A stretch of 31,287 bases of DNA from CAYMCJ01 sp964388985 (lineage in GTDB: Bacteria; Patescibacteriota; Patescibacteriia; Patescibacteriales; CAYMCJ01). The position numbers and the translations under genes are program-made. This document shows, one piece after another, positions 14,874 to 23,900 of the stretch. The notes beneath the pieces were generated by a model, which saw only the letters and a program-made list of their open reading frames with translations, made no database searches and had not been told where the DNA came from. How positions within the stretch are numbered: position 1 is the stretch's first letter; each line of letters opens with the position of its first letter. Location: positions 1-31,287 of the forward strand of contig CAYMCJ010000005.1 of NCBI GenBank assembly GCA_964388985.1, in the 5' to 3' direction.

Positions 14874-16502
14874 ATGGCCAAAGATGAAACAGATTCATTG
14901 TCAGAGAGCGGATTGGAAGATTTAGAAAATCTTGAAAGATATATTGAAGAATTTTCGCTTTTTTTGCCCTTGCCGGTTTTTACAATTAATCCAACCGGGA
15001 ATATAGTTGATATAAATCAGGCGGCTAAAAATTTATCTGGCTATGATGAAGCCCGGATTGTTGGGGAAGGGGTTGAGTTATTGTTTTTAGATAAAAAATT
15101 AGCCAAGTCTTTTATTAAAGGAACCTTAAAAAATGGTTATGCGGAAAATCAGGAAATGATTTTAATTACTAAAAATAAAGATCAAATTCCGGTTAAGGCC
15201 TCTTCATCTGTTAGAAAGGATAAGGAGGGAGATATAATTGGTTGGTTTTTGGCTATTTTTGATATTTCAGAATTGAAGAAATTTCAAATTGATTTGGAAA
15301 AAAGAGTAAGAAGCAGAACTGAAGAACTTGAAAATGCCAGGCAGGCGCTAACCAATATGCTTGAAGATGCTAAGGAATCAAGAGAAAAAGTTAGGGAAGA
15401 AAAAGAAAAAATTCAGACCATAATTTCCAGCTTTACCGACCCAATTATTTTTATTGATAATAATAAAAAATTAAGCCTTTTTAATAATTCGACAGAGGAA
15501 GTTTTCGGTTTAAGCAACAATGATTTAGGAAAAATAATTTCAGATGAGAATGATTACAGTCTGGAAAATTTTAGAGCCATTATTAAGAAAGATTATAAAG
15601 TTAAAAAAATAAAGTTTGTTGAGGATTATGGCCAGGGTCAGCAGGACATTAAAGATAATATTTTTGCCATAGAAGAGTTATATATTAAATATAAAAATTT
15701 AGAAAGAGTATATAGAGTAATGACATCATCAGTCTGTAATAATGGCAGTATTTGTTATGGCTACATAAAAATGTTTTATGATTTGACAAGGGAAAAACAG
15801 ATTGATAAATTAAAATCAGAATTTATTTCCATTGCCGCCCATCAACTAAGAACCCCTTTGTCAGCCATTAAATGGATAATTAAAATGGTGCTTGACGGTG
15901 ATGCCGGGAAATTAACAGTTGAGCAGGAGGAATTATTAACCAAGGGATATAAAAGCAATGAAAGAATAATTAAATTAGTCAATGATTTACTTAATGTTTC
16001 AAGGATAGAAGAAGGCAGGTTTGGATTTAATTTTGATAAATATGATTTTCAGGAAGTAATAGATATAGCAATTACCAATCTAGAGCAGAGAATTGCCAAA
16101 AATCATTTTAAAATGACAATAAATAAACCGTTTAAGATGCCAAAAATATATATTGATAAAGAGAGAATGACAATGGTTATGCAAAATTTATTGGATAATG
16201 CAACCAAATATACACCGGAATATGGAAAAATAGAAATAAATATTAAAAAAGAGAAAAAATTATTAGATGTTACCATTAAAGACAATGGGGTTGGCATACC
16301 AAAGGAAGACCAGGTTAAACTTTTTTCAAAATTTTTTAGAGCTGCCAATGTAAAACGTATGGAGACTGAGGGAACCGGCTTGGGGTTATTTATTGTCAAA
16401 AATATTATAGAAAATCATGGCGGGAAAATTATTATAAAAAGCGAAGAAGGCAAGGGAACAGAAGTAAATTTTAGTTTGCCGCTTACTGGAATTCTTAAAT
16501 AA
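14874..16502 (+). CDS. Cytoplasmic two-PAS sensor histidine kinase
   Basis: 542 residues from the ATG at 14874 (MAKDETDS); the in-frame TTG at 14841 is rejected. The order is a PAS domain (about 20-130, FTINPTGNIVDINQAAKNLSG), a coiled coil (130-180), a second PAS domain (185-300, SSFTDPIIFIDNNKKLSLFN), HisKA with phosphoacceptor H323 in AAHQLRTPLSAI, and the HATPase domain. The HATPase domain shows the N box (N442 in NLLDNATKYTP), the G1 box (D470 in DNGVGIP) and the G2 box GTGLGLFIVKNI. No transmembrane helix is seen, so signals must come from a small molecule or partner proteins such as its cluster neighbours. The cognate regulator is probably the double-receiver protein 182 nt downstream. 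Confidence 0.93.
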   Translation: MAKDETDSLSESGLEDLENLERYIEEFSLFLPLPVFTINPTGNIVDINQAAKNLSGYDEARIVGEGVELLFLDKKLAKSFIKGTLKNGYAENQEMILITKNKDQIPVKASSSVRKDKEGDIIGWFLAIFDISELKKFQIDLEKRVRSRTEELENARQALTNMLEDAKESREKVREEKEKIQTIISSFTDPIIFIDNNKKLSLFNNSTEEVFGLSNNDLGKIISDENDYSLENFRAIIKKDYKVKKIKFVEDYGQGQQDIKDNIFAIEELYIKYKNLERVYRVMTSSVCNNGSICYGYIKMFYDLTREKQIDKLKSEFISIAAHQLRTPLSAIKWIIKMVLDGDAGKLTVEQEELLTKGYKSNERIIKLVNDLLNVSRIEEGRFGFNFDKYDFQEVIDIAITNLEQRIAKNHFKMTINKPFKMPKIYIDKERMTMVMQNLLDNATKYTPEYGKIEINIKKEKKLLDVTIKDNGVGIPKEDQVKLFSKFFRAANVKRMETEGTGLGLFIVKNIIENHGGKIIIKSEEGKGTEVNFSLPLTGILK

Positions 16503-16559
16503 TTTGTTTAAAATTTTAATTACAGTTTAAGTTTATATATTATAATAGCTTGTTTTTAT

Positions 16560-16588
16560 TTGCCATTTTTAAAAATAATTGTTAGTAT
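16560..16588 (+). promoter_or_regulatory. Possible promoter of the double-receiver gene
   Basis: TTGCCA (16560-16565) and TAGTAT (16583-16588) lie 17 nt apart, within the 182-nt spacer between the kinase and the regulator genes. Other AT-rich boxes (TATAAT at 16541 and 16586) lack a good partner. The unusually long spacer suggests the regulator may have its own transcript. Confidence 0.35.
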
Positions 16589-16684
16589 AATAATAGGAAT
16601 AGAAGTATATTTTAAAGATATTTTATAGTATTAATATCTATTTTTAGCTAATTTATTTAAATTAATTATTAATAACTTAATAAT

Positions 16685-17494
16685 ATGGAAAATACCCAAA
16701 AGGTAAAAATATTAATAGTTGAAGACGAGGAAACATTGGCCAGTATTTTAAAAACCAGATTGCTAAAGGAAGGATATAATGTTTTGTCCGCCAGCAATGG
16801 AGTCAGTGGTTTTAATAGTATTAAGAATTGGAAACCGGATTTAATTTTATTAGATATTATTATGCCTAAAATGGACGGCTATGAAGTTTTAAAAAAGATG
16901 AATGAAGAAAATATAAAAATTCCTGTTATTATTATTTCCAATTCAGGTCAAGCGGTAGAAATTGAAAAGACAAAAAAATTAGGGGCGATTGACCATCTGA
17001 TTAAAACTCAATTTGACCCGGAAGAAGTTTTGGAAAAAATAAGCAATTATTTGAATAATAACCAAGACGTCGGAAAAGGTGTTAAATCAATGGAATATTC
17101 CAAATATGATAAGTTAAGTAATAAGATATTATTAGTTGAGGATGATTCATTTCTTCGCGAGATATGCGCGAAGAAATTAACCAAAGAAGGTTTTGCGGTA
17201 CATGAAGTTATTGACGGTGAACAGGCTTTAAATGATATAGAAAAAATTAATCCGGATTTAGTCCTGCTTGATGTAATTTTACCTACCATTGACGGTTTTG
17301 AAGTTTTGGGAAAGATTAGGGCTAGTAAAAATAAAAAAATAAGTAAGGTTCCGGTTATAATGTTGTCTAATTTAGGTCAGGAGAGTGATATTAAAAAGGC
17401 AATGGATTTGGGGGCAAATAACTATTTAATTAAAGCGCATTTTACCACCGAAGAAATAACGAATAAAATAAAGAAAGAATTAAATATAAAATAA
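16685..17494 (+). CDS. Response regulator with two receiver domains and no output domain
   Basis: 269 residues made of two REC domains joined by a short linker (about 128-145). REC1 has the acidic pair E13/D14, phosphoacceptor D57 in LLDIIMPKMDG, S85 and K107. REC2 has E152/D153/D154, D196 in LLDVILPTIDG, S228 and K250. All catalytic positions are kept in both, so both can probably be phosphorylated. No DNA-binding, GGDEF, HPt or methylesterase domain follows. The output must therefore be a protein partner or a phosphate relay elsewhere, as with CheY- or Spo0F-like proteins. It is followed directly by a strong terminator, which ends the sensory cluster. Confidence 0.93.
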   Translation: MENTQKVKILIVEDEETLASILKTRLLKEGYNVLSASNGVSGFNSIKNWKPDLILLDIIMPKMDGYEVLKKMNEENIKIPVIIISNSGQAVEIEKTKKLGAIDHLIKTQFDPEEVLEKISNYLNNNQDVGKGVKSMEYSKYDKLSNKILLVEDDSFLREICAKKLTKEGFAVHEVIDGEQALNDIEKINPDLVLLDVILPTIDGFEVLGKIRASKNKKISKVPVIMLSNLGQESDIKKAMDLGANNYLIKAHFTTEEITNKIKKELNIK

Positions 17495-17504
17495 TATTTA
17501 AAAC

Positions 17505-17548
17505 AAAAAAAGCAGAAGCAGAACAATGTTCTGCTTCTGCTTTTTTTG
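17505..17548 (+). terminator. Strong intrinsic terminator ending the sensory cluster
   Basis: AGCAGAAGCAGAAC (17511-17524) and GTTCTGCTTCTGCT (17528-17541) form a perfect 14-bp stem with a 3-nt AAT loop. An A-run precedes it and a run of seven T follows, so it may act in both directions. Confidence 0.93.
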
Positions 17549-17549
17549 T

Positions 17550-17578
17550 TTGCAATTTTGGTTAAAATTTTGTAAAGT
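17550..17578 (+). promoter_or_regulatory. Possible promoter of the ruvA operon
   Basis: TTGCAA (17550-17555) and TAAAGT (17573-17578) are 17 nt apart, just after the terminator and 24 nt before the ruvA start. Each box departs from the consensus by two bases. The position makes a promoter necessary here. Confidence 0.45.
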
Positions 17579-17601
17579 AAGAATATAAGAATAATAGTAA
17601 T

Positions 17602-18180
17602 ATGATTTCATACTTAAAAGGGAAAATAATAAATAAAAGACAAGGATTCATAATTGTTGAAACCAACAATATTGGCTATAAAATATTTGTTTGTCCGGCG
17701 TTATATATTGATTTTGAAGAAAATAAGGAGATTGAAGTTTATATTTATCAATATGTACGCGAAGATTCTTTGGATTTATATGGTTTTAAAAATATAGAGG
17801 AATTGGAATTGTTTGAGCAATTATTGTCTATTTCCGGAATAGGACCAAAATCCGCCTTGGGCGTGCTTGGTATTGCTTTGGTTGATGAAATTAAAGAGTC
17901 AATTTCAAGAGGAGACCCGGCTTTATTAACCAAAGTTTCCGGAATCGGCAGAAAAACAGCCGAGAGAGTGGTACTGGAATTAAGGGGAAAAATTGATCAA
18001 AGTGTTGGCAAGGGGATTAAAACGAATGTGAGAGGAAGCGCCAGCGGCGATGAAATTGATGCTTTAATGGCCCTGGGTTATTCATTGAGCCAAGCCAGAG
18101 AAGCCTTATGGGGGGTGGACACGGAAATTAAGGATAGCGGGGAAAGAATACGCCGGGCGCTTAAAAGGCTCAGTAAATAA
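17602..18180 (+). CDS. ruvA: Holliday junction branch-migration protein RuvA
   Basis: 192 residues. A tetrameric protein that binds four-way junctions and loads the RuvB motor. It has an N-terminal OB-fold (MISYLKGKII to DLYGFKN), two helix-hairpin-helix motifs (SISGIGPKSALGVL near 78-91 and VSGIGRKTAERVVLEL near 112-127) and a short C-terminal three-helix domain (about 150-192, DEIDALMALGYSLSQAREAL) that contacts RuvB. ruvB and ruvC are not in the window. It leads an operon with the FemAB gene 10 nt downstream. Confidence 0.96.
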   Translation: MISYLKGKIINKRQGFIIVETNNIGYKIFVCPALYIDFEENKEIEVYIYQYVREDSLDLYGFKNIEELELFEQLLSISGIGPKSALGVLGIALVDEIKESISRGDPALLTKVSGIGRKTAERVVLELRGKIDQSVGKGIKTNVRGSASGDEIDALMALGYSLSQAREALWGVDTEIKDSGERIRRALKRLSK

Positions 18181-18190
18181 TTTTTAGCAA

Positions 18191-19159
18191 ATGAAAGTAA
18201 TTAAAATAACAGACAAGAAGCAGTTAAATGAATTTGTGGCTGGTCAAAAAACCAGTCAGTTTTTACAATCTTGGCAGTGGGGGGTATTTCAGGAAAAAGT
18301 CGGCAATAAAATAATAAGGTTGGGTGTTTATGATAATAATCAACGTGTAACGGCGGCAACCATAATTAAAAAGACCCTGCCAATGGGTAAGAGTTATTTT
18401 TATTGTCCGAGAGGACCGGTTTTAATTATCAATTATCAATTATCAATTATCAATTTTTTGTTTAATGAGATTGAGAAAATTGCCAAAGAAGAAAGGGTAA
18501 TATTTTTACGCCTTGAACCAGAAAGACAATTAAAAATTAAAAATTATGAATTAAAAATTATAAAAACATTAGATGTGCAACCGAGCAAGACATTAATTCT
18601 TGATTTAAATAAAACCGAAGGAGAAATTTTAAAAGATATGCATCAAAAAACCAGGTATAATATTCGGTTGGCAGACAATAAGGGTGTAAAAGTAATTGAA
18701 GCCGGTCAGGGCAAATTTAATGAGTTTTGGGAAATAATGAGAGAAACAAACAAAAGAGATAAATTTAGGCTTCATCCCCGCAATTATTATAGAGAGATGC
18801 TCTTGGCGGATAACATGAGATTGTTAGTGGCGGAATATAAAAAAAAAATAATTGCCGGGATAATCGTATCATTTTTCGGAGACACAGGAGTTTATGTACA
18901 CGGAGCGTCATCTAATAAATATAGAAATGTTATGGCGCCGTATCTTTTGCAGTGGACAGCAATAAGTATAGCGCGAAGAAAAGGATGTAAATATTACGAT
19001 TTAAATGGCATAGATGAGGATAAATGGCCGGGAGTAACCAGGTTTAAAAAAGGTTTTGGCGGGCAAGAAACTAAATATCCGGGCACTTTTGATTTGGTTT
19101 TTAATAATCCTTGGTATAATATTTATAAAATTATGAGAAAGATAAGAAGAATTATTTAA
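18191..19159 (+). CDS. FemAB-family peptidoglycan bridge aminoacyltransferase
   Basis: 322 residues of the double-GNAT FemAB/FemX type, which use aminoacyl-tRNA to add amino acids to the peptide stem of lipid II. The family signature SQFLQSWQWGVFQ is near the N-terminus, a linker with MHQKTRYNIRLADNKGVKV is in the middle, and the second GNAT half contains DKFRLHPRNYYREM and YDLNGIDEDKWPGVTRFKKGFGG. It lies 10 nt after ruvA and 3 nt before the Mur ligase, which supports a cell-wall role. Two stretches (18424-18460 and 18525-18565) are repeat-derived sequence. Confidence 0.9.
   Translation: MKVIKITDKKQLNEFVAGQKTSQFLQSWQWGVFQEKVGNKIIRLGVYDNNQRVTAATIIKKTLPMGKSYFYCPRGPVLIINYQLSIINFLFNEIEKIAKEERVIFLRLEPERQLKIKNYELKIIKTLDVQPSKTLILDLNKTEGEILKDMHQKTRYNIRLADNKGVKVIEAGQGKFNEFWEIMRETNKRDKFRLHPRNYYREMLLADNMRLLVAEYKKKIIAGIIVSFFGDTGVYVHGASSNKYRNVMAPYLLQWTAISIARRKGCKYYDLNGIDEDKWPGVTRFKKGFGGQETKYPGTFDLVFNNPWYNIYKIMRKIRRII
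18424..18460 (+). repeat. Intragenic tandem repeat AATTATC in the FemAB gene
   Basis: Four tandem copies of the 9-nt unit TCAATTATC or close variants are read in frame as INYQLSIIN. Because 9 is a multiple of three, unit gain or loss would keep the reading frame. Confidence 0.75.
18525..18565 (+). repeat. Intragenic AATTAAAAATTA word repeat in the FemAB gene
   Basis: AATTAAAAATTAAAAATTATG followed by AATTAAAAATTATAAAA is read as QLKIKNYELKIIK, the same peptide as in ileS at 2891-2918. It lies between the first GNAT core (FLRLEPE) and the next strand. Confidence 0.7.
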
Positions 19160-19162
19160 TTT

Positions 19163-20557
19163 ATGGAAAAATTATTAGCCAAAATAAAAAAAATTATTCC
19201 TAAAAAATTATTTAAATTTTTACAGCCGGCTTATCATTATATATTGAGTTTTCTGGCCGCTTTATGGTATCAATGGCCAAGCGGGCGGTTGATAGTTATC
19301 GGCGTAACCGGGACTACCGGCAAGACCACCTCGGTTTATTTAATAGCCAAAACTTTGGCTTCGGCCGGGTATAAAGTTGGTTATACTTCAACCGCCATGT
19401 TTAATGACGGCAAGAAAGAATGGCTTAATGATAAAAAGATGACCATGGTGGGCAGATTTTTTACACAGAAATTATTACGTAACATGCTACGTAATAAATG
19501 TCAGTACGCGATTATAGAAACCACCTCAGAGGGAATAAGACAATTTAGGCATAAATTTATTAATTACGACATTTTGATTTTTACCGGGCTTTATCCGGAG
19601 CACATTGAATCGCATGGCGGTTTTAAAAATTATAAAGAAACTAAAGGAAAATTGTTCGCCCACTTGAAGAGTTGCCAGACGAAATATATAAATAAAGAAC
19701 GATTTGTGGAAAAATATATTACCGGCATAAAAAAATTAGATTTAGAGCGTGTTAAAAAAATTATTATTGCAAATGAAGATGATGAGCAGGCAAATTATTT
19801 TTTAAATTTTTGGAGTGAGGCAAAGATAGCCTATACAAGTAAAAATGCATCTGCCGATGGTATTAAAAATTTAGAAATTGTTAATTTTGGCGATATTGAG
19901 GTTGCGCAAGGCGGCACGAGTTTCAAAATTAATAATAAAAAGATTGATTTACGGCTGTTGGGCGGTTTTAATGCCGTGAATGCCATGAATGCGGTAGTTG
20001 TTTGTTTGGCCCAGGGGATGAGTTTGGAAAAAATTAAAGTTGGCTTAGAAAGTGTTGATGGGGTTCCGGGCAGGTTTGAGAAGATTGACGAGGATCAAAA
20101 TTTTACAGTTATAGTTGATTATGCCTTTGAACCAAAAGCGGTTACAAAATTATATGAAATTGTCGCCTTAATTCCGCATAACAAAATTATTCATGTTATT
20201 GGTTCGGCCGGGGGGGGTCGCGATGTTGCGCGCCGTCCCAAATTGGGTGAAATTGCGGGCAATAAAGCCGATTATGTAATTGTAACCAATGAAGACCCCT
20301 ACGATGAAGACCCGCAAATTATTATTGACCAGGTTTTTGTCGGCGCGGAAAGGGCCGGGAAAAATCAGAATAAGAATTTATTTAAAATTTTAGATCGTCG
20401 CCAGGCAATTAAAAAAGCCCTTTGTCTAGCCAAGAAAAATGACATTGTCTTGGTTACCGGCAAAGGTAATGAGCAGGCGATTTGTGTTGGGAATGGAGAA
20501 AAAATTAAGTGGGATGACAGGGAAGTAATAAAGAATGAATTAAAAATAATAAAATAG
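19163..20557 (+). CDS. MurE-like Mur ligase lacking the UDP-MurNAc-binding N-terminal domain
   Basis: 464 residues. An ATP-dependent ligase adding an amino acid to a cell-wall precursor, nearest to MurE by its central signatures: the P-loop GVTGTTGKTT (residues 47-56), IIETTSEGIRQFRHKFI, and the C-terminal domain with VDYAFEPKAV and VTGKGNEQAI. The P-loop lies at residue 47 instead of about 110. In place of the usual N-terminal domain there is a basic segment and a hydrophobic helix (about 20-40). The DNPR motif that selects meso-diaminopimelate in MurE reads EDPY here (377-380), so the substrate is uncertain. It lies 3 nt after the FemAB gene. Confidence 0.85.
   Translation: MEKLLAKIKKIIPKKLFKFLQPAYHYILSFLAALWYQWPSGRLIVIGVTGTTGKTTSVYLIAKTLASAGYKVGYTSTAMFNDGKKEWLNDKKMTMVGRFFTQKLLRNMLRNKCQYAIIETTSEGIRQFRHKFINYDILIFTGLYPEHIESHGGFKNYKETKGKLFAHLKSCQTKYINKERFVEKYITGIKKLDLERVKKIIIANEDDEQANYFLNFWSEAKIAYTSKNASADGIKNLEIVNFGDIEVAQGGTSFKINNKKIDLRLLGGFNAVNAMNAVVVCLAQGMSLEKIKVGLESVDGVPGRFEKIDEDQNFTVIVDYAFEPKAVTKLYEIVALIPHNKIIHVIGSAGGGRDVARRPKLGEIAGNKADYVIVTNEDPYDEDPQIIIDQVFVGAERAGKNQNKNLFKILDRRQAIKKALCLAKKNDIVLVTGKGNEQAICVGNGEKIKWDDREVIKNELKIIK
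19472..19497. repeat. 10-bp inverted repeat inside the Mur ligase gene
   Basis: TTATTACGTA (19472-19481) and TACGTAATAA (19488-19497) are perfect inverted copies around ACATGC. They are read as LLRNMLRNK. The words resemble the intergenic TTACATG repeats, but the protein segment looks like normal family sequence. Confidence 0.5.
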
Positions 20558-20708
20558 TTTAATTATTGTATGCTGACATTCTGTGGATAACTTTGGTTAA
20601 TTTAATATTATATTTATTAAAATAAATAAAATTTTAGCTAATATTAAAAAAAAATATTAAGAGCAGTAGATATTTATACTAATATATTAATTAATTAATT
20701 ATATTTTC

Positions 20709-20737
20709 TTGACAAATTTGTTAATTGTTGTTAATAT
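20709..20737 (+). promoter_or_regulatory. Promoter of rpoBC
   Basis: A perfect TTGACA (20709-20714) and TAATAT (20732-20737) are 17 nt apart; TATAAA at 20735-20740 is an alternative -10 with longer spacing. The transcript would start near 20745, leaving a leader of about 220 nt before rpoB. Confidence 0.7.
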
Positions 20738-20794
20738 AAAATATACTTTTAATATTAAGTTAAATAATTTTAAATATAATATTTGAAAAAAATA

Positions 20795-20848
20795 AAAAAC
20801 GGAAAAAATTTGCGTGAATTATTTGATGCGCTCTGAACCGTTTTTTTT
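20795..20848 (+). terminator. Leader terminator-like hairpin 1 (possible attenuator) before rpoB
   Basis: AAAAACGG (20795-20802) pairs with CCGTTTTT (20838-20845), with an inner GCGT/ATGC helix at 20812-20829, and a run of eight T follows. It lies about 50 nt into the predicted rpoB transcript, so it could terminate most messages early or end a small leader RNA. Confidence 0.55.
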
Positions 20849-20918
20849 GTTATTTTATAATTTTAAAATAATAAAAGTGATTATTTTACTTAATTAAATT
20901 TAATAATATTTCTTTAAA

Positions 20919-20951
20919 CTCAAGTATTTAATATCTGACTTGGGATTTTTT
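20919..20951 (+). terminator. Leader terminator-like hairpin 2 immediately before the rpoB start
   Basis: CTCAAGT (20919-20925) pairs with ACTTGGG (20938-20944), with one G-T pair, followed by ATTTTTTG. It ends 14 nt before the rpoB ATG at 20965, inside the ribosome-binding zone. It may act as an attenuator or hide the start site. Confidence 0.5.
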
Positions 20952-20964
20952 GTTATTTTTAAAT

Positions 20965-23900
20965 ATGTCTAATTCAAATTTTAATCAGAAACAGTCAGAC
21001 AGAAAATTTTTTACAGGCAATCGTGAAATTATGCCAATGCCGAATTTAATTGAAATTCAAAAAGATTCTTATAAATGGTTTATTGACGAGGGGTTGATGG
21101 AATTATTTGATGAAATTTCCCCGGTTACTGATTTTATTGGCAGGGATTTAGAATTATTTTTTGACGAGCATTATTTAGACGAACCAAAATTCAATGAGAC
21201 AGAATGCAAGGCAAAAAATATTACCTACGAAGCTCCTTTGCGGATAAAAATTCGCTTATTCAATAAAAGAACCAAGGAGACAATTGAACAAGAGGTATTT
21301 TTAGGCGATTTTCCCTTAATGACAAAAAATGGGACTTTTATTGTTAATGGAATTGAGAGAGTGGTGGTTTCTCAATTAATTAGAAGCGCCGGGGTTATTT
21401 TTTCTTCCGAGTTTATTAGGGGCAGAAAATATTATGGGGCAAAAATAATACCAAACCGCGGCGCTTGGCTGGAGATTGAAACCGATATTAACAAGGTTAT
21501 TTGGGTAAGGATTGATAGAAAAAGAAAAGTTGCTATAACTTCTTTGCTCAGGGCGTTTGGATATGGCAGTGATAGTGAAATTAAAGAATTATTTAAAGAT
21601 ATTGATTTGCCCAATCCATTAGATAAAGACAGCGGCGAGATTGGTTATATTGACGCTACTTTATTAAAAGATAATGCTAAAAATGAGGTTGAAGGATTAC
21701 ATGAGGTATATAAAAGGATTAGGCCGGGTGATTTAGCCGCTACGGATAATGCCCGCCAATTAATTTATTCAATGTTTTTTAGATTTGACCGTTATGATTT
21801 TGGCCGCGTTGGTCGGTATAAGCTAAATAAAAAATTTGGTTTTGAAGTTCCAAATACCAAGGAAAATAGAATTTTAAGAAAAGAGGATTTGATTTCAATA
21901 ATTAGAGAAGTAATAAGATTAAACATTACTCAAGCCGCCTCGGATGATATTGATCATCTTGGAAATCGCCGGGTAAGAGCCATAGGCGAATTAATTCAAA
22001 ATAGATTCAGGGTGGGGTTGGCCCGTATGGAGAGAATTATAAAGGATAGGATGAGTACGGCCGACATAAACACAATAACGCCGAACAAGTTAATTAATGC
22101 CAGGCCGGTAATTAGCGTAATAAGAGAATTTTTTATGTCTTCGCAATTATCGCAGTTTATGGACCAAACAAATCCATTGGCCGAATTGGAGCATAAAAGA
22201 AGGTTATCAGCAATGGGGCCGGGCGGATTAACAAGAGAAAGAGCGGGCTTTGACGTGCGTGATGTTCACACCACTCATTATGGACGTATTTGTCCGATTG
22301 CAACCCCGGAGGGCCCCAATATCGGACTGGTTGGACATTTGGCCAGTTTTGCGAAATTGAATAAATACGGCTTTTTGGAAGTTCCTTACAGGCGGATTTT
22401 GCATGATATTAAAAATGATCATAAAATAACAGAAGGAAAAATTGTACGTGAAGACATCTATGAAGTAAAAGAATTGGCCGATGATGAAAATTTTAGTTAT
22501 TACCATAGTTGGACAGGCAAAGCAGGCGGAAAAGAGATATATTTTAGTGAAATTCCCGAAGAAAAAAGAGGAAATATTATAATAAAAGCAGGAATTTTAA
22601 TTAATAATAAAATAGCCAAAGAATTAGAAAGAAAAATTAACAGCAAAATTTTAATACCAATTAAACCAATTGTTACTGACGAGATTGTTTATCTAGATGC
22701 GTTTGAAGAAGAAAAATATATTACTACCGCCGCTACAACTCCGATTGATGAAAACGGTTATTTTTTAGTTGACAAATGCGAGGTTAGAAAATATGGCGAG
22801 CCGGCCACTGAAGAAATTGCAAAAGTTGATTTTTTTGGCATCGCCGCTAACCAGATAGTGTCTATTGCTACGTCGCTTATTCCATTTATGGAACATGATG
22901 ACGGGCAACGCGCTCTAATGGGAACGAATATGCAGCGCCAAGCGGTGCCGTTAATAATTTGTGATTCTCCGATTGTTGGAACCGGAGTTGAAGTCAGAGC
23001 CGCTATAGATTCAGGCCACGTTGTTATCGCGGAAGAAAACGGAGAAGTCGTTAAAGTTGAGGCTGCTTGTATTGAGGTAAAAAATAAGCAGGGGAAAACA
23101 AAGGTGTATGATTTGGTAAAATTTTTACGTTCAAATTCTTCAACTTGCATTAATCAGCGTCCGATAACCAACATTGGAGATAAAATAAAAAAAGGGCAAG
23201 TCTTAAGCGATGGTCCCGCGATTTCCAAAGGTGAGTTAGCCTTAGGGAGAAATGTTTTGGTGGCTTTTATGACTTGGGAAGGATATAATTATGAAGATGC
23301 TGTAATTATTTCAGAGCGGCTGGTCAGGGATGATGTTTATTCCTCAATCCATATTGAGAATTATACAATTGATGTAAGAGATACAAAATTAGGCCACGAG
23401 GTTGTTACTAATGATATTCCCAATATAAGTGAAGAAAAATTAAAAAATCTTGATGAAGATGGCGTTATTAGAATTGGCGCGGAAGTTTCTTCCGGCGATA
23501 TTTTAGTTGGAAAGATTACTCCAAAAGGAGAAACCGAGTTGTCGGCCGAAGAAAAATTGTTAAGAGCGATATTTGGCGAGAAAGCCAAGGATGTCCGGGA
23601 CTCATCTCTTTATCTTGAACACGGGGAGCATGGCAAAGTGGTTGATATAAGGATATTTTCAAGAGAAGAGGGGGATAAATTATCCGCCGGAATATTAAAG
23701 TCAATTCATGTTTCAGTGGCAAATTTAAGAAAGATACAGGTGGGTGATAAAATGGCCGGCCGCCATGGCAACAAAGGCGTGATTTCAAAGATAGTTCCGG
23801 TTGAAGATATGCCGTATCTAGAAGACGGTACGCCGGTTGATATAATTTTATCTCCGCTTGGAGTTATTTCCCGTATGAATTTAGGCCAGCTCTTGGAAAC

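Larger units (their letters stand above)
20558..20964. other. Intergenic region and long leader upstream of rpoB
   Basis: 407 nt with no protein gene. It holds a single consensus DnaA-box-like word (TGTGGATAA, 20582-20590), a strong promoter at 20709-20737, and a leader of about 220 nt with two terminator-like hairpins (20795-20848 and 20919-20951). The rest is AT-rich sequence in which I see nothing else. Confidence 0.7.
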
